A stretch of DNA of 64,000 bases from CF-46 sp963760735 (lineage in GTDB: Bacteria; Chloroflexota; Limnocylindria; Limnocylindrales; CSP1-4). The DNA lies in NCBI GenBank assembly GCA_963760735.1, contig CAVXEB010000002.1, positions 248,001-312,000 on the forward strand. The letters run 5' to 3'. The translations under genes were made by a program, and so were the position numbers. Below the pieces are notes generated by a model, which had not been told where the DNA came from, did not search any database, and saw only the letters and a program-made list of their open reading frames with translations. Shown one piece after another: positions 8,098 through 17,251 of this stretch (the first letter of the stretch is position 1; each line of letters begins with the position of its first letter).

Positions 8098-11019
8098 ATG
8101 AAGCGTGCCGGTTCGATGCTCTGTCCCGTGATCCTCGGTCGCGATCACCTGCTGGACCTGATGGATCACCTGATCGCAGAGGCGCGACAGGGGCACGGCC
8201 GGACGCTGTTCCTGTCGGGGCCGGCCGGCCTGGGCAAGACGCGCCTGATCCGGGCCACGATCCGGAAGGCCGAGGCTGCGGGTCTGCGTGTCGACGGCGG
8301 TTCCGTTGCGCCGCAGGATCACCAGGTTCCGCTCGCGTCGATCCGCGAGATGGCCGCGGGGATGCGCGGAAACGAGGACTGGGGAACGCTTTCCCAGGAC
8401 CTCCTCGCGATCGATGGCCGCCAGGACGGTGACCCACTCGGCGCCCGCAGGCTGATCGTTCGCTCCGCCGCGGACCGCATCCTCGCGTCGATCGACCGGC
8501 CGACGATGCTCGTCTTCGACGACCTTCACTGGACGGACGAGCTGAGCCTCGAGGTCATCGGCGAGCTCGCCCGGCACGCGACCGACGTGCCGCTGTTCCT
8601 CCTCGGCGGCTACCGGGCCGACGAGTTCCCGCACGACACGATCCACCGGGAGTGGCGAGCCCGGCTCCTGAGCCAGCGCCATGCCGAAGAGGCACGCCTC
8701 GAGCCGTTGACGCTCGAGGAGACGGCGACTGCCACGACACTGATCCTCGGCGGCGAGCTGCCTGCCCCGCGCGACGTCGTCGCGGCCGTCCATCAGCGGA
8801 CCAACGGGATCCCGCTCCATGTCGAAGAGTTGCTCGCCGCTCTCGACGACGACGCCCGCCGCGACGGCCGGTTCATCCGCGATGCGCACGTACCCGACAC
8901 GATCGGCGACGCTGTGCTGGCCCGGCTCGACCGCCTGTCCGAGGACGCCCGGCTGGTCGCCCGGGCGGGCGCAGTCGTCGGTCGCTGCTTCAGCCCCGAC
9001 GTTCTAGCCGGCATGGTCGATCGCCCGCTGGCCGAGCTCGAGGAGACGATCGGCGAGCTCGTCGACGCCGCGATCCTCTACCCGTTCGACTACATCGACC
9101 AGGGCTACTACGACTTCCGCCACCAGCTCCTGCGCGACGCGATCTATGGCTCCGTGCCGCCGTCCCAGCTCCGCAGGTTCCATGCCCAGGCCGCCGAGTT
9201 CGTGATGACGCTCGAGGCGTCGAGCGTCGTCCACGCGTCGCGCCACTACGAGCGGGCCGGCCTTCGACCGCAGGCGTTCCGGGCGTCCATGTCGGCGGCC
9301 GGGGACGCGAGCCGCATCTCGGCCCGCCAGGAAGCGTGGGAGCTGTACCAGCGGGCCATCGACAACATGCCGGCGGATCTGCCGCCCGGGGAGCGGGCCG
9401 AGCTGTATCGCGACTTCGCCGACGCGGCTGGGTCGATCGAGCGAATCGATGACATGCTGCTCGCCGCGCGCGAGGCGCGACGGTGGTTCATCGAAGCCGG
9501 GCGCATCGCGGAGGCGGCTGCGATGCTCGTCGACGTGGCGAACGGCGACCGCCGGACCGGCGTGCCGCTCGAGACGCGCCGGGCCACGATCGACCAGGGC
9601 CTCGCCGAGCTGGATGCCGCGGGCTCGGGTCCGATCGTGGATCGCGCCCGCATCGCGCTGTTGAGCTTCCAGGCGTTGAACGCCTTCGACGCCGCGGACT
9701 TCAACGAGGCACGGCGGCTCAACACGGCATGCCACGAGCTCGCGCTGGAGATCGGCGACGCGGAGGCCGCGCTCGACGCCGAGTTCTTCGCAGCCCAGAT
9801 CGCGCTCGTCAGTCGCGAGGACCTCGCAACGCTCGAGCGGATGGTCGAGATCTCCCGACAGGCTCGTCGGGCCGGCTACGAGTCGACCGGGGTCACCGGC
9901 TTCCGGGTCGCGGCCACGATGGCGGTTCGGGTCATGGAGTACCCGGTCGCCGAGGCCGCGATCGTCGAGGGGGTCGAGTACGCCGACGCGATCGAGCAGT
10001 CCCATTGCCGCCAGCAGATGGCCGCGACGTCGGCGTTGATCGCCTGGGCCCACGGCGACTGGGACAACGCGACCGGCACCGCCCGGCAGGAGCTCGTCGA
10101 GCGCGGCTGCCTGCGCGGGGCTCTCGGCGCGGTGCCGGTGATCGGCTTCGTCGCGCTCGGTCGCGGGGAGCTGGCGGACGCCCGGCGCTGGCTCGACAAG
10201 GCGCTGACCGAGGGCGAGCAGTACGACGACGTCGAGATGGTGTTGCCGCCGCTGTGGGGCCTCGCGGAGCTGGCACTTGTCGCCGGGGATCCGCAGGTGG
10301 CGGCGGAGCGCTGCGCCCGGGCGCTCACGATCGCGGAGCGGACCGGCGAGCGGCCGTTCTTCGTCCCGTTCGTCGTGACCGGGACGCGGGCCCTCCTCGC
10401 GGCGCATCGCCCGGATGACGCCGAACGATGGGTCGCCGCGACGCGGTCGCACCTGACCGGCTGGTCGATGGCCGATCCCGCGCTTGCGCACGCCGACGGG
10501 ATCCTGAAGCTCGCCCAGGGCTCCCTCACCGCAGCCCGCGAGTCCCTCGAGACGGCCGTCCGGGGATGGACGGACCGCGGTCGCATCTGGGAGGCCTCAT
10601 GGGCGCGGCTGGACCTGGCCCACAGCCTGCTCCGATCCAACCGGTTCGCCGATGCGGCGGTGCTCGTGGCCGGCGTCCGCGCGACGGCCGGCGAGCTTGG
10701 GTCCGCACCGTTGATCGCTCGAGCCGATGAGCTCGGGCGCATCGGGCGCGGGCGGGGGACGATCGAGGAGGCCTGGCATCCGTTGACCGCCCGCGAGTTC
10801 GAGGTCGCCCGGCTGATCGCCGAGGGCCTGACCAACGCCGAGATCGCCGATCGGCTGGCGATCGCGCCGAAGACGGCGAGCTCGCATGTCGAGCACATCC
10901 TGGCCAAGCTCGGCGTCACCCGCCGCGCCGAGATCGCGGCATGGACCGCCACGCTGTCGCGCCCGGGCGCCACCGACGAGCGCGCCGGTGGCGGCACGGC
11001 CGTCGCGACCCGCCGCTGA
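8098..11019 (+). CDS. LuxR-family regulator with AAA/NACHT-like ATPase (LAL type)
   Basis: This 973-residue protein has an N-terminal ATPase module with Walker A GPAGLGKTR (residues 41-49) and Walker B MLVFDDLHW (about 137-145). A long helical middle region with TPR-like character follows. The C-terminal HTH is LTAREFEVARLIAEGLTNAEIADRLAIAPKTASSHVEHILAKLGVTRR, a complete LuxR/NarL motif. Such large ATP-dependent regulators often control catabolic genes after sensing an inducer. The frame is open upstream of 8098, but the family start MKRAGSMLCPVILGRDHLL is preceded by a -10 box and that upstream part is antisense to ada. The target genes are unknown; the divergent ada operon is the nearest candidate. 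Confidence 0.9.
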   Translation: MKRAGSMLCPVILGRDHLLDLMDHLIAEARQGHGRTLFLSGPAGLGKTRLIRATIRKAEAAGLRVDGGSVAPQDHQVPLASIREMAAGMRGNEDWGTLSQDLLAIDGRQDGDPLGARRLIVRSAADRILASIDRPTMLVFDDLHWTDELSLEVIGELARHATDVPLFLLGGYRADEFPHDTIHREWRARLLSQRHAEEARLEPLTLEETATATTLILGGELPAPRDVVAAVHQRTNGIPLHVEELLAALDDDARRDGRFIRDAHVPDTIGDAVLARLDRLSEDARLVARAGAVVGRCFSPDVLAGMVDRPLAELEETIGELVDAAILYPFDYIDQGYYDFRHQLLRDAIYGSVPPSQLRRFHAQAAEFVMTLEASSVVHASRHYERAGLRPQAFRASMSAAGDASRISARQEAWELYQRAIDNMPADLPPGERAELYRDFADAAGSIERIDDMLLAAREARRWFIEAGRIAEAAAMLVDVANGDRRTGVPLETRRATIDQGLAELDAAGSGPIVDRARIALLSFQALNAFDAADFNEARRLNTACHELALEIGDAEAALDAEFFAAQIALVSREDLATLERMVEISRQARRAGYESTGVTGFRVAATMAVRVMEYPVAEAAIVEGVEYADAIEQSHCRQQMAATSALIAWAHGDWDNATGTARQELVERGCLRGALGAVPVIGFVALGRGELADARRWLDKALTEGEQYDDVEMVLPPLWGLAELALVAGDPQVAAERCARALTIAERTGERPFFVPFVVTGTRALLAAHRPDDAERWVAATRSHLTGWSMADPALAHADGILKLAQGSLTAARESLETAVRGWTDRGRIWEASWARLDLAHSLLRSNRFADAAVLVAGVRATAGELGSAPLIARADELGRIGRGRGTIEEAWHPLTAREFEVARLIAEGLTNAEIADRLAIAPKTASSHVEHILAKLGVTRRAEIAAWTATLSRPGATDERAGGGTAVATRR

Positions 11020-11065
11020 CCTCGCGCCGCGGCCGGCCGCGGACCCAACCTCCGATGAATCGAGA

Positions 11066-11099
11066 ACGGGCGGCGACACCGATGCGCGTCGCCGCCCGT
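11066..11099. terminator. Perfect 12-bp stem between convergent genes
   Basis: ACGGGCGGCGAC (11066-11077) pairs perfectly with GTCGCCGCCCGT (11088-11099) around a ten-base loop. It sits between the LuxR gene and the SCO4226-like gene, which converge. There is no T tract, so this is a GC-only, possibly bidirectional terminator. Confidence 0.7.
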
Positions 11100-11118
11100 C
11101 CGTGACCCCCTCCGTCGC

Positions 11119-11367
11119 CTAGACCTCGATCGGGAGCTCGTAGATCTCGGGCGTCGGATGGCCGGCCCGCTCGTGGACCCGCATCACGGCCTCCTTCGAC
11201 GGACCGGTTGCGAGGCAGAAGACCTTGCCGGACTCGGGGTCGAGCCAGGCTCGCTCGTAGTTGACGCCCTCTTCGCCCTGCAGCTCGAGGTCGCGCTGGT
11301 GCGCTTCCAGCAGCTGCTGCCGGGTCACGCCGACGAAGCCGTTGTGGATGTCCATGAACGTGGCCAT
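11119..11367 (-). CDS. SCO4226-like nickel-binding protein (DUF4242)
   Basis: This compact 82-residue protein, beginning MATFMDIHNGFVGVTRQQL and ending EIYELPIEV, matches the DUF4242 family known from Streptomyces SCO4226, a nickel-responsive, nickel-binding ferredoxin-fold protein. Conserved features are MDIH near the start, AHQRDLELQ, AWLDPESGKVFCL and VHERAGHPTPEIYEL. GGAGG sits six bases before the ATG. It stands alone, convergent with the LuxR gene. Metal binding is known for the homologue and only inferred here. Confidence 0.88.
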   Translation of the reverse strand: MATFMDIHNGFVGVTRQQLLEAHQRDLELQGEEGVNYERAWLDPESGKVFCLATGPSKEAVMRVHERAGHPTPEIYELPIEV

Positions 11368-11556
11368 CGCGGTTCCTCCAGTTGATCAAGCACCGATCGA
11401 CGACCGTCGATCCATGAGCCGACATTCGCGTCCGGAGGGGGATCGGTCATCGGTCGTTCGCCCGATGAGCGGTGGGAATGCGTCCGTAGGCGTCGACCAA
11501 TGTGTCGGCGTGCCGGGGCGCCGCGTGGACCGGGATCGCGGGCCGGGTCGCGGCGA
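11368..11556. other. Intergenic spacer between argH 3' end and the SCO4226-like gene
   Basis: Apart from the ribosome binding site GGAGGA of the SCO4226-like gene, I see no gene, strong hairpin or promoter here. Open frames in it are extensions or shadows of argH. Confidence 0.5.
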
Positions 11557-13062
11557 TCAGCCGCCCGTCGGGCTCCGGTCGGCTGCTGTCGGGCTGGGGG
11601 TCGTCTCCGCAAGGGCGGACGCGGCGGCGTCCAGGCGGGCGCGAGCCGCGACGATCGCGGCCGCGACGCGCACGGGCGCCGTGCCGCCGACGACGTCCGC
11701 CGCGGCCAGGGACGCCTCGACGGTCGCCGACGCGAGCAGGTCGGCCCCGATCCCGGGCTCCGCGGCGAGGGCCCGTGCCGCCGCGTCGTCGGACGCGGCG
11801 AGCAGGTCCTCCAGGGTGGCCGGCGGCAGATCGGCGAGCCTCCGGACGCCGGCCCGCTCCGCTTGCCCGACGAGGGCCCCGACGACGTGGTGGGCGGCCC
11901 GGAACGGCACGCCTCGCCGGACGAGCGCGTCGGCGAGGGTCGTGGCCGTCGCGTAGCCGTCGCCGGCTGCCTCGGCCATCGCCGCCCGATCCACCGACAG
12001 GGTCGCGACGAGCCCGGCCATCACCGCGAGCGACGCCTCGAATGCGGCAACCGCGCCGAACAGGGTGGGCTTGTCCTCCTGGAGGTCGCGCTGATAGCCG
12101 AGTGGCAGTCCCTTGAGCAGGGTGAGGACCGCGGTGACCCCACCGATCGCGCCAGCGGTCCGGCCGCGGACCAGCTCCGCCGGGTCCGGGTTCCGCTTGT
12201 TCGGCATCATCGAGCTGCCCGTGGAGTACGCCTCGGCCACCCGGACGAAGCCGAACCGCGGGTTCGACCACCAGGCAACCTCCTCGGCCAGCCTGCTCAG
12301 GTGGACCATGCCGAGCGCGACGGCCGCCAGCGTCTCGACGACGAAGTCGCGATCCCCGACCGCATCGAGCGAGTTCGCGGTGACACCGTCGAAGCCGAGC
12401 TCGGCCGCCGTCGCCTCCCGGTCGAGCGGGTAGCCGGCACCGGCGAGGGCGCCGCTGCCGAGCGGGCTCACATTGAGCCGGCGACGGGCGTCGGCCAGCC
12501 GGCCGCGGTCGCGCTCGGCCATCTCGACGTAGGCGAGGAGGTGATGCCCGAGCAGCACCGGCTGCGCGGGCTGGGTGTGGGTCATCCCCGGCAGGACGGC
12601 CTCGCCGTCGCGCTCGGCGAGCCCGACGAGCGCGTCCTCGAACGCGAGCAGACCGCCGTCGAGGCGATCGATCGCCCGCCGGGTCCAGAGCCGCAGGTCG
12701 GTCGCGACCTGGTCGTTCCGCGAGCGACCCGTATGCAGCCTCCCTGCGACCGGTCCGAGCCGCTCGGTCAGGGCGGCCTCGAGATTGAGGTGGACGTCCT
12801 CGAGCGCGGGGTCCCAGCGGAGCTCGCCGTCCGCGACGTCGCGGCGGAGGCTCTCGAGCCCAGCGACGAGCGTCGACACGTCGTCGGTGGTCAGGATCCC
12901 TGCTCGGCCGAGGCCGCGAACGTGGGCGATCGACCCGTCGAGGTCGTCGAGCGCCAACTCGGCGTCGACGTCGATCGAGCGCCCGAAGGTGGCCGCCCGC
13001 TCCGCGTCGTTCGTGTCCGCGGAGCCGTCGTCGGCTCCGAATCGCCCGCCCCACATCCGCAT
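11557..13062 (-). CDS. argH: Argininosuccinate lyase
   Basis: The 501-residue enzyme cleaves argininosuccinate to arginine and fumarate, the last step of arginine synthesis. It begins MRMWGGRFG, has the substrate-binding TGRSRNDQVATD and MTHTQPAQPVLLGHH, and carries the fumarase/ASL superfamily signature GSSMMPNKRNPDPAEL. The ATG at 13062 has GGAGGA four bases upstream; an ATG at 13089 is in frame but lies before this ribosome binding site. The C-terminal tail is longer and more Ala-rich than in the usual 460-residue family members. No other arg gene lies nearby, so argH appears separated from the rest of the pathway. Confidence 0.96.
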   Translation of the reverse strand: MRMWGGRFGADDGSADTNDAERAATFGRSIDVDAELALDDLDGSIAHVRGLGRAGILTTDDVSTLVAGLESLRRDVADGELRWDPALEDVHLNLEAALTERLGPVAGRLHTGRSRNDQVATDLRLWTRRAIDRLDGGLLAFEDALVGLAERDGEAVLPGMTHTQPAQPVLLGHHLLAYVEMAERDRGRLADARRRLNVSPLGSGALAGAGYPLDREATAAELGFDGVTANSLDAVGDRDFVVETLAAVALGMVHLSRLAEEVAWWSNPRFGFVRVAEAYSTGSSMMPNKRNPDPAELVRGRTAGAIGGVTAVLTLLKGLPLGYQRDLQEDKPTLFGAVAAFEASLAVMAGLVATLSVDRAAMAEAAGDGYATATTLADALVRRGVPFRAAHHVVGALVGQAERAGVRRLADLPPATLEDLLAASDDAAARALAAEPGIGADLLASATVEASLAAADVVGGTAPVRVAAAIVAARARLDAAASALAETTPSPTAADRSPTGG

Positions 13063-13270
13063 GGCTCCTCCACCTGTCAACGGCTCCACGAACGCAGTCG
13101 CCCAATGATGCCGTGATCCGGCATGTTCCCGGGCGATGATCCGGGTGAGCCGGTGCCGCCGACCTGCAACGGCGGCGCCGGCCGGTGTGTTTCGTCAGGT
13201 GTGCGGGGGCTGGTCACCTCGGCCATTGGCACACTAGACTAGGCCAACAACACCGCGATCCAGGGGACCC
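13063..13270. promoter_or_regulatory. Divergent promoter region of argH and the EamA gene
   Basis: An inverted repeat ATGCCG-TGATC-CGGCAT lies at 13108-13124, about 46 bases before argH, and could be an operator; it does not match the ARG box consensus I know. On the other side TAGACT at 13235-13240 is a plausible -10 box for the EamA gene, whose ribosome binding site AGGGGA precedes the ATG at 13271. Confidence 0.35.
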
Positions 13271-14228
13271 ATGGCGACACGCAGCTCCCGCGTCGACTGG
13301 CTGATCTTCATCCTGCTCGGCTTCTTCTGGGGCAGCAGCTACCTGTTCATCAAGATCGGCGTGGACAACGGCCTGCAGCCGTTCACGCTGATCATGTTCC
13401 GGCTGCTGATCGGGTTCGCCCTCCTCGCGACGGTCGTGGCCGTCGCCCGCCAGGATCTGCCGCGGAACGCCCGGACGTACGGCCACCTCTTCGTCATGGG
13501 CACGATCAACATCGCGATCCCGTTCGCGCTGATCACGTTCGCCGAGCAGACAGTCGAATTCGTCGCTGGCCTCGGTGATCAACAGCGCGGTGCCGCTGTT
13601 CGTGATCGTCCTCGCGGCGATCTTCCTGCCGGGCGAGACGATCACTGTGAACCGCCTTGCCGGGCTCGGGATCGGGTTCCTGGGCGTCGCGATCCTCGTC
13701 GGGCTGGACGTGTCGTCGCTCAGCTCGGGCAACACGACGGGCGAGATCGCGCTGGTCCTCGCGACGATCTCGTATGCCGCCGGCAACGTCTACGCGAAGC
13801 GCAACATCCACGGCCTCCGGCCGATGATCCCGGCTCTCTTCCAGGTCTTCTTCGGCCTCCTCGTGACGAGCTCGCTGGCGTTCGTGGCGGAGCGGCCCCT
13901 CGCGGTCGCCTGGACGCCGGAGGCGATCCTCGCGGTCGTCTGGCTCGGCCTCTTCGGCTCCGGCCTCGCGTACCTCTGCTACTTCCGGATCCTCCAGCGC
14001 TGGGGAGCGACCCGGACGTCGCTCGTCGCCTACCTCCTGCCGGTCTGGGGGATTGCCCTGGGCTCGATCGTCCTGAGCGAGCCGATCGCAGCAACGACGT
14101 TGCTCGGCACTGCGCTGATCATCGGCGGCATCGCGCTCGTCAACTCCCGCTACGGGACGAGGCCGCTGTTCGCCAGGAACGCGCCCGCGGTCGCCTCGGG
14201 CGCCGCTGGCCCGCCGGCCCAGGGCTAG
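13271..14228 (+). pseudogene. EamA/RhaT-type transporter interrupted by a +1 frameshift
   Basis: The first 95 residues (RVDWLIFILLGFFWGSSYLF through ITFAEQTV) and the rest from SVINSAVPLFVIVLAAIFLPGE to the end are clearly one EamA-domain exporter, but they lie in different frames. Removing one A from GAATTC (13556-13561) gives AEQTVDSSLASVINSAVPLF, exactly as the family expects, and restores a 318-residue protein with about ten membrane segments. It is either a recent natural mutation or a sequencing/assembly indel. The remaining sequence is intact, with no other stops, so inactivation would be very recent. The stop codon TAG at 14226-14228 overlaps the restored stop of the convergent cyclase gene. 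Confidence 0.85.
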
Positions 14229-14942
14229 CCAGCGGTCCCGGTGCCGGCCTCGTTCGTCGGGCAGCTCCGCGACGATCGTGCACGGGCTCCCGTCGGCGCC
14301 CTCGACGAACAGGGGCCAGGCGTGGACGCGGACGGCGCGACCCGCTTCGGGCACGAGCCGGACGTCCTCGTAGATCAGGAGGAACCGGCCGTCGGTCCGC
14401 CCGACGCCCATCAGCGCATGGTGCGTCGCGACCGCCCGTGACAGGTCCCAGGGCGCCGCGATCGAGATCGCATCGGTGGCGATCGCGCGCAGTCCGGGGA
14501 AGCCGTCGAGGAGCCATCGGCCGGCCTCGGCATCGAGGATCGGCCCGTCCTGCGCGAACCGGAGTGGATCGGCCGCGCGACGATCGGACCAGCCGGTCCG
14601 GATCATCAGCAGGTCCGCCGCACCGATCGACGCCGCATGCGGCTCGAGGTCGGTCGTCTCGATCACCGCCCGCTCGCCGGCCGGGACCTCGATCAGCTGC
14701 GGCGAGCCGAACGTGAACGCCGAGATTGGCAGCTGCCATGCCGCCGGGCCGGCGGGGTCGAAGTGCCACGGCGTGTCGACGTGCGTCCCCGAGTGCGAGA
14801 ACAGGTGAAGCACGGTCGTGTTGGCGACGTTGCCGCGCTCGATGGCCTCGAACAGCTCGATCGTGGCGGCGGGCGGATTGCCCGGCCAGACCGGGGCGCC
14901 GGCGCGCAGCGTGTGCGACAGCACCAGCAGTCGGCTCGTCAT
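14225..14942 (-). CDS. Cyclase family protein (metal-dependent, kynurenine formamidase-like), 3' end probably frameshifted
   Basis: The HSGTHVDTPWHF motif (HxGTHxDxPxH) and TGWSDRR, APWDLSRAVATHHALMG and HAWPLFVEGADGSPC identify the cyclase/KynB fold, whose members hydrolyse amides or lactones using bound metal. The homologous part ends at VAELPDE. As written, the frame then continues with Arg-rich, non-homologous sequence antisense to the EamA gene until 13533. Dropping one base of the GGG at 14259-14261 gives a 238-residue protein ending TNEAGTGTAG at a TAG on 14227-14225, the normal family length. ATG at 14942 lacks a strong ribosome binding site. It follows galT by 28 bases, so it is probably in the galR-like/galT operon. 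Confidence 0.78.
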
Positions 14943-14970
14943 TTCGGTCCGGCGGTCACGACGAGCGCCC

Positions 14971-16146
14971 TCAACGGCGGGGCTCGGCCCCGTCCGTGCC
15001 CGCGATCGGCACCGCCTCGTGTGGCACCCGCGTCGGCGCGTCGGCTGGGGGGACCGGCGCGGGGGGAGCCGACGCGGGTGCCGCGAGGGCCGAACGCAGG
15101 CGCTGGGCCGCGTCCTCGGCGGTCAAGTCGCGTTGGGTCTCTGCGAGGAGCTCGTAACCGACCATGAACTTGCGGACGTTGGCAGTCAGGAGCGGTGGCA
15201 GGAAGTGGGCATGGAGCTGCCAGTGGGCCTCGACGCGATCGCGGAACGGCGCCTGGTGCCAGCCCATCGAGTACGGGAACGACAGGTCGAAGAGGCGATC
15301 GTAGGCACCGAGGAGGCGGATCAGGATGTCGGCGAGGCTGTCGCGTCGCGGCCCGTCGAGCTCCGGCAGCCGGCGCGTCGCCGACCGGGCGACGAGGAGG
15401 GTCTCGTACGGCCACGACGCCCAGAACGGCACGACCGCCAGCCAGTCGTCGTTCTCGACCACGACCCGGGATCCGCCGGATTCCTGGGCGACGTAGTCGA
15501 GCAGCATCGGCCGCTCGTGCGTCGCCAGCCATGCGGCCTGGGTCCGGTCCTCGCGCGCGGCGAGGTTCGGCAGGGCCGCGCCTGCCCAGATCTGGCCGTG
15601 CGGATGGGGGTTCGACGCGCCCATCATCTCGCCGCGGTTCTCGAACACCTGGACCCACTGGTAGTGCTCGCCGAGCTCCGCGGTCTGGTCCGCCCAGAGG
15701 TCGATGACCCGGCGGACGTCCGGCGCGCTCATCGCGGCGAGGGTCAGGTCGTGACGGCGGGCGAAGCAGATGACCCTGCACGTGCCGGGCTCGACCTCCG
15801 CCCGGAGCAGCCCGTCGTCGAGCTGGGTCGGCTGGGAGTCCGGCCGAAGGGCCGCGAAGTCGTTCGTGAAGACGAAGGTCTCGTCGTAGTCCGGGTTCAC
15901 GTCGCCGTTCGCGCGGCGGTTGCCCGGGCACAGATAGCACTCCGGGTCGTAGCGCGGGACGTCACCGACCGGCGGTCGCTCCCGTCGGCCGAGCCACGGG
16001 CGCCGGGTCCGATCCGCCGAGACGAGGACCCACTCGTCGCTGAGCGGGTTGTAGCGGCGATGCGGCTCGCGCGCGAGGGCGTCGACGACCGTGCCCGTCG
16101 CCGCGGCGGCCGGACCTGGCGTCGCGCTCCCCGAATCGGCCGTCAA
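14971..16146 (-). CDS. galT: Galactose-1-phosphate uridylyltransferase
   Basis: This class I GalT has the full active-site signature FENRGEMMGASNPHPHGQIW, with the uridylylated histidine in HPH (residues 181-183). It also has a zinc-site pair in CYLCPGN (C70, C73) and the typical opening RRYNPLSDEWVLVSADR. It exchanges UMP between UDP-glucose and galactose 1-phosphate in the Leloir pathway. The only plausible start is TTG at 16146, overlapping the DeoR stop (TTGA), giving 391 residues with a short disordered N-terminal tail. Together with galK at 26.8-28.0 kb and the galactosidases it defines this region as a galactoside locus. Confidence 0.94.
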   Translation of the reverse strand: MTADSGSATPGPAAAATGTVVDALAREPHRRYNPLSDEWVLVSADRTRRPWLGRRERPPVGDVPRYDPECYLCPGNRRANGDVNPDYDETFVFTNDFAALRPDSQPTQLDDGLLRAEVEPGTCRVICFARRHDLTLAAMSAPDVRRVIDLWADQTAELGEHYQWVQVFENRGEMMGASNPHPHGQIWAGAALPNLAAREDRTQAAWLATHERPMLLDYVAQESGGSRVVVENDDWLAVVPFWASWPYETLLVARSATRRLPELDGPRRDSLADILIRLLGAYDRLFDLSFPYSMGWHQAPFRDRVEAHWQLHAHFLPPLLTANVRKFMVGYELLAETQRDLTAEDAAQRLRSALAAPASAPPAPVPPADAPTRVPHEAVPIAGTDGAEPRR

Positions 16147-17012
16147 CGGCTCGACTCGACGGAGGTCCGCGCGTCGAGTCCCGGCAGGTCGGGCTCCCCG
16201 ACCGGGGCGAGCCCGATCGACGTCGTACGCGTGTCCGGCGCGATCAACAGCTCCCGGACGGCGTCGCCCGCGACCTCGCGGGCCTCCGCGGTCAGGCCTG
16301 CGTCGGACACCAGCGTGTCGGCCTCGTCGAGCCGGGCGATCGAGCTGATCCCGATCACGCCCCACTTGCTCGAGTCCGCCACGACGACCAGCCGCCGGCC
16401 GGCCTGGACGAGCGCCCGGTCGGTGTCGGCCTCGAGGACGTTCGGGGTCGTGAACCCGGAGCGCGGGTCCATGCCGTGGACGCCCATGAACACGAGGTCG
16501 AGGTGGATCGTCCGGAGGGCCGCCACCGCGAACGGCCCGACGAGCGCGTCCGATGGCGTCCGCACGCCGCCGGTCAGGATGATCGTCTGGTCGCTGCGGC
16601 CCGCCTGGTGCAGCACGTCGGCGACCGGCACCGAGTTCGTGACGACCGTCAGGCCCGGCAGGTCGACGAGGCGCCGGGCGAGGGCGTAGGTAGTCGTGCC
16701 GGCGGAGATCCCGATCGCGGTCCCCGGCGTCACGAGCGCCACGGCGGCGTCCGCGATCGCCTCCTTCTCGGGACCCTGGAGGCTCGACTTCGCCTCGAAC
16801 CCGGGCTCGAACAGAGCGCTGCCGGGGATCGACGTGGCGCCCCCGTGGACCTTCTCGATCAACCCGCGGTTGGCGAGGTGCTCCAGGTCGCGGCGCACCG
16901 TCATGTCCGACACGCCGAGCTCGCGGGCCAGCTCGGCGACCCGCACGCCACCGTCCTCACGGACGCGCGCGAGGATCAACGTCTGACGCTGTCGAGCGAG
17001 CATGTCGGGCAT
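16143..17012 (-). CDS. DeoR family transcriptional regulator
   Basis: The N-terminal HTH VRVAELARELGVSDMTVRRDLEHLANRGLIEKVHGGA is a textbook DeoR motif, followed by the DeoR sensor domain (ISAGTTTYALARRL, VVTNSVPVADVL, ILTGGVRTPSDALVGPFA, VVADSSKWG). Effectors of this family are usually phosphosugars. The ATG at 17012 gives 289 residues; ATG at 17003 is an alternative. It is the first gene of the DeoR-galT-cyclase operon and is divergent from the sugar ABC operon, so it probably represses both. Candidate operators are noted in the 239-base spacer. Confidence 0.9.
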   Translation of the reverse strand: MPDMLARQRQTLILARVREDGGVRVAELARELGVSDMTVRRDLEHLANRGLIEKVHGGATSIPGSALFEPGFEAKSSLQGPEKEAIADAAVALVTPGTAIGISAGTTTYALARRLVDLPGLTVVTNSVPVADVLHQAGRSDQTIILTGGVRTPSDALVGPFAVAALRTIHLDLVFMGVHGMDPRSGFTTPNVLEADTDRALVQAGRRLVVVADSSKWGVIGISSIARLDEADTLVSDAGLTAEAREVAGDAVRELLIAPDTRTTSIGLAPVGEPDLPGLDARTSVESSR

Positions 17013-17130
17013 GGGCGGGTTCCATTCCTGGGCCGAGGGACCGGGCAACCACCCCGGCCGTTCTCCCTCTGCGCCCAATTCTGCCCCAAAGATTGCGTCA
17101 GTTCCCCTCACAAGTCAACGAGATCGAACA

Positions 17131-17208
17131 TGCGATCGCACAGAAGTCTTGACATCGCGACGATCTGCGCAGGACAATCCGTGCGATCCTGTCGCTGTTT
17201 GTTCGCAC
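17131..17208 (+). promoter_or_regulatory. Sugar ABC operon promoter with candidate DeoR operators
   Basis: TTGACA (17149-17154) and GACAAT (17173-17178), 18 bases apart, form a near-consensus promoter reading into the solute-binding protein gene. The perfect palindrome TGCGATCGCA (17131-17140) lies just upstream. An inverted repeat GTGCGA/TCGCAC (17181-17186 and 17203-17208) lies just downstream, sharing the TGCGATC core, well placed for repression by the divergent DeoR protein. The rest of 17013-17251 shows no gene. Confidence 0.65.
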
Positions 17209-17251
17209 GCGCCCCGTTCGACCATGTTTGGGCAGGTCAGAGGAGGAGACC

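Noticed and set aside
13533..14224. Continuation of the cyclase frame antisense to the EamA gene
   Set aside because: The extension is Arg/Glu/Asp-rich with no homology. High GC content keeps such frames open, and a single indel explains the loss of the normal stop.
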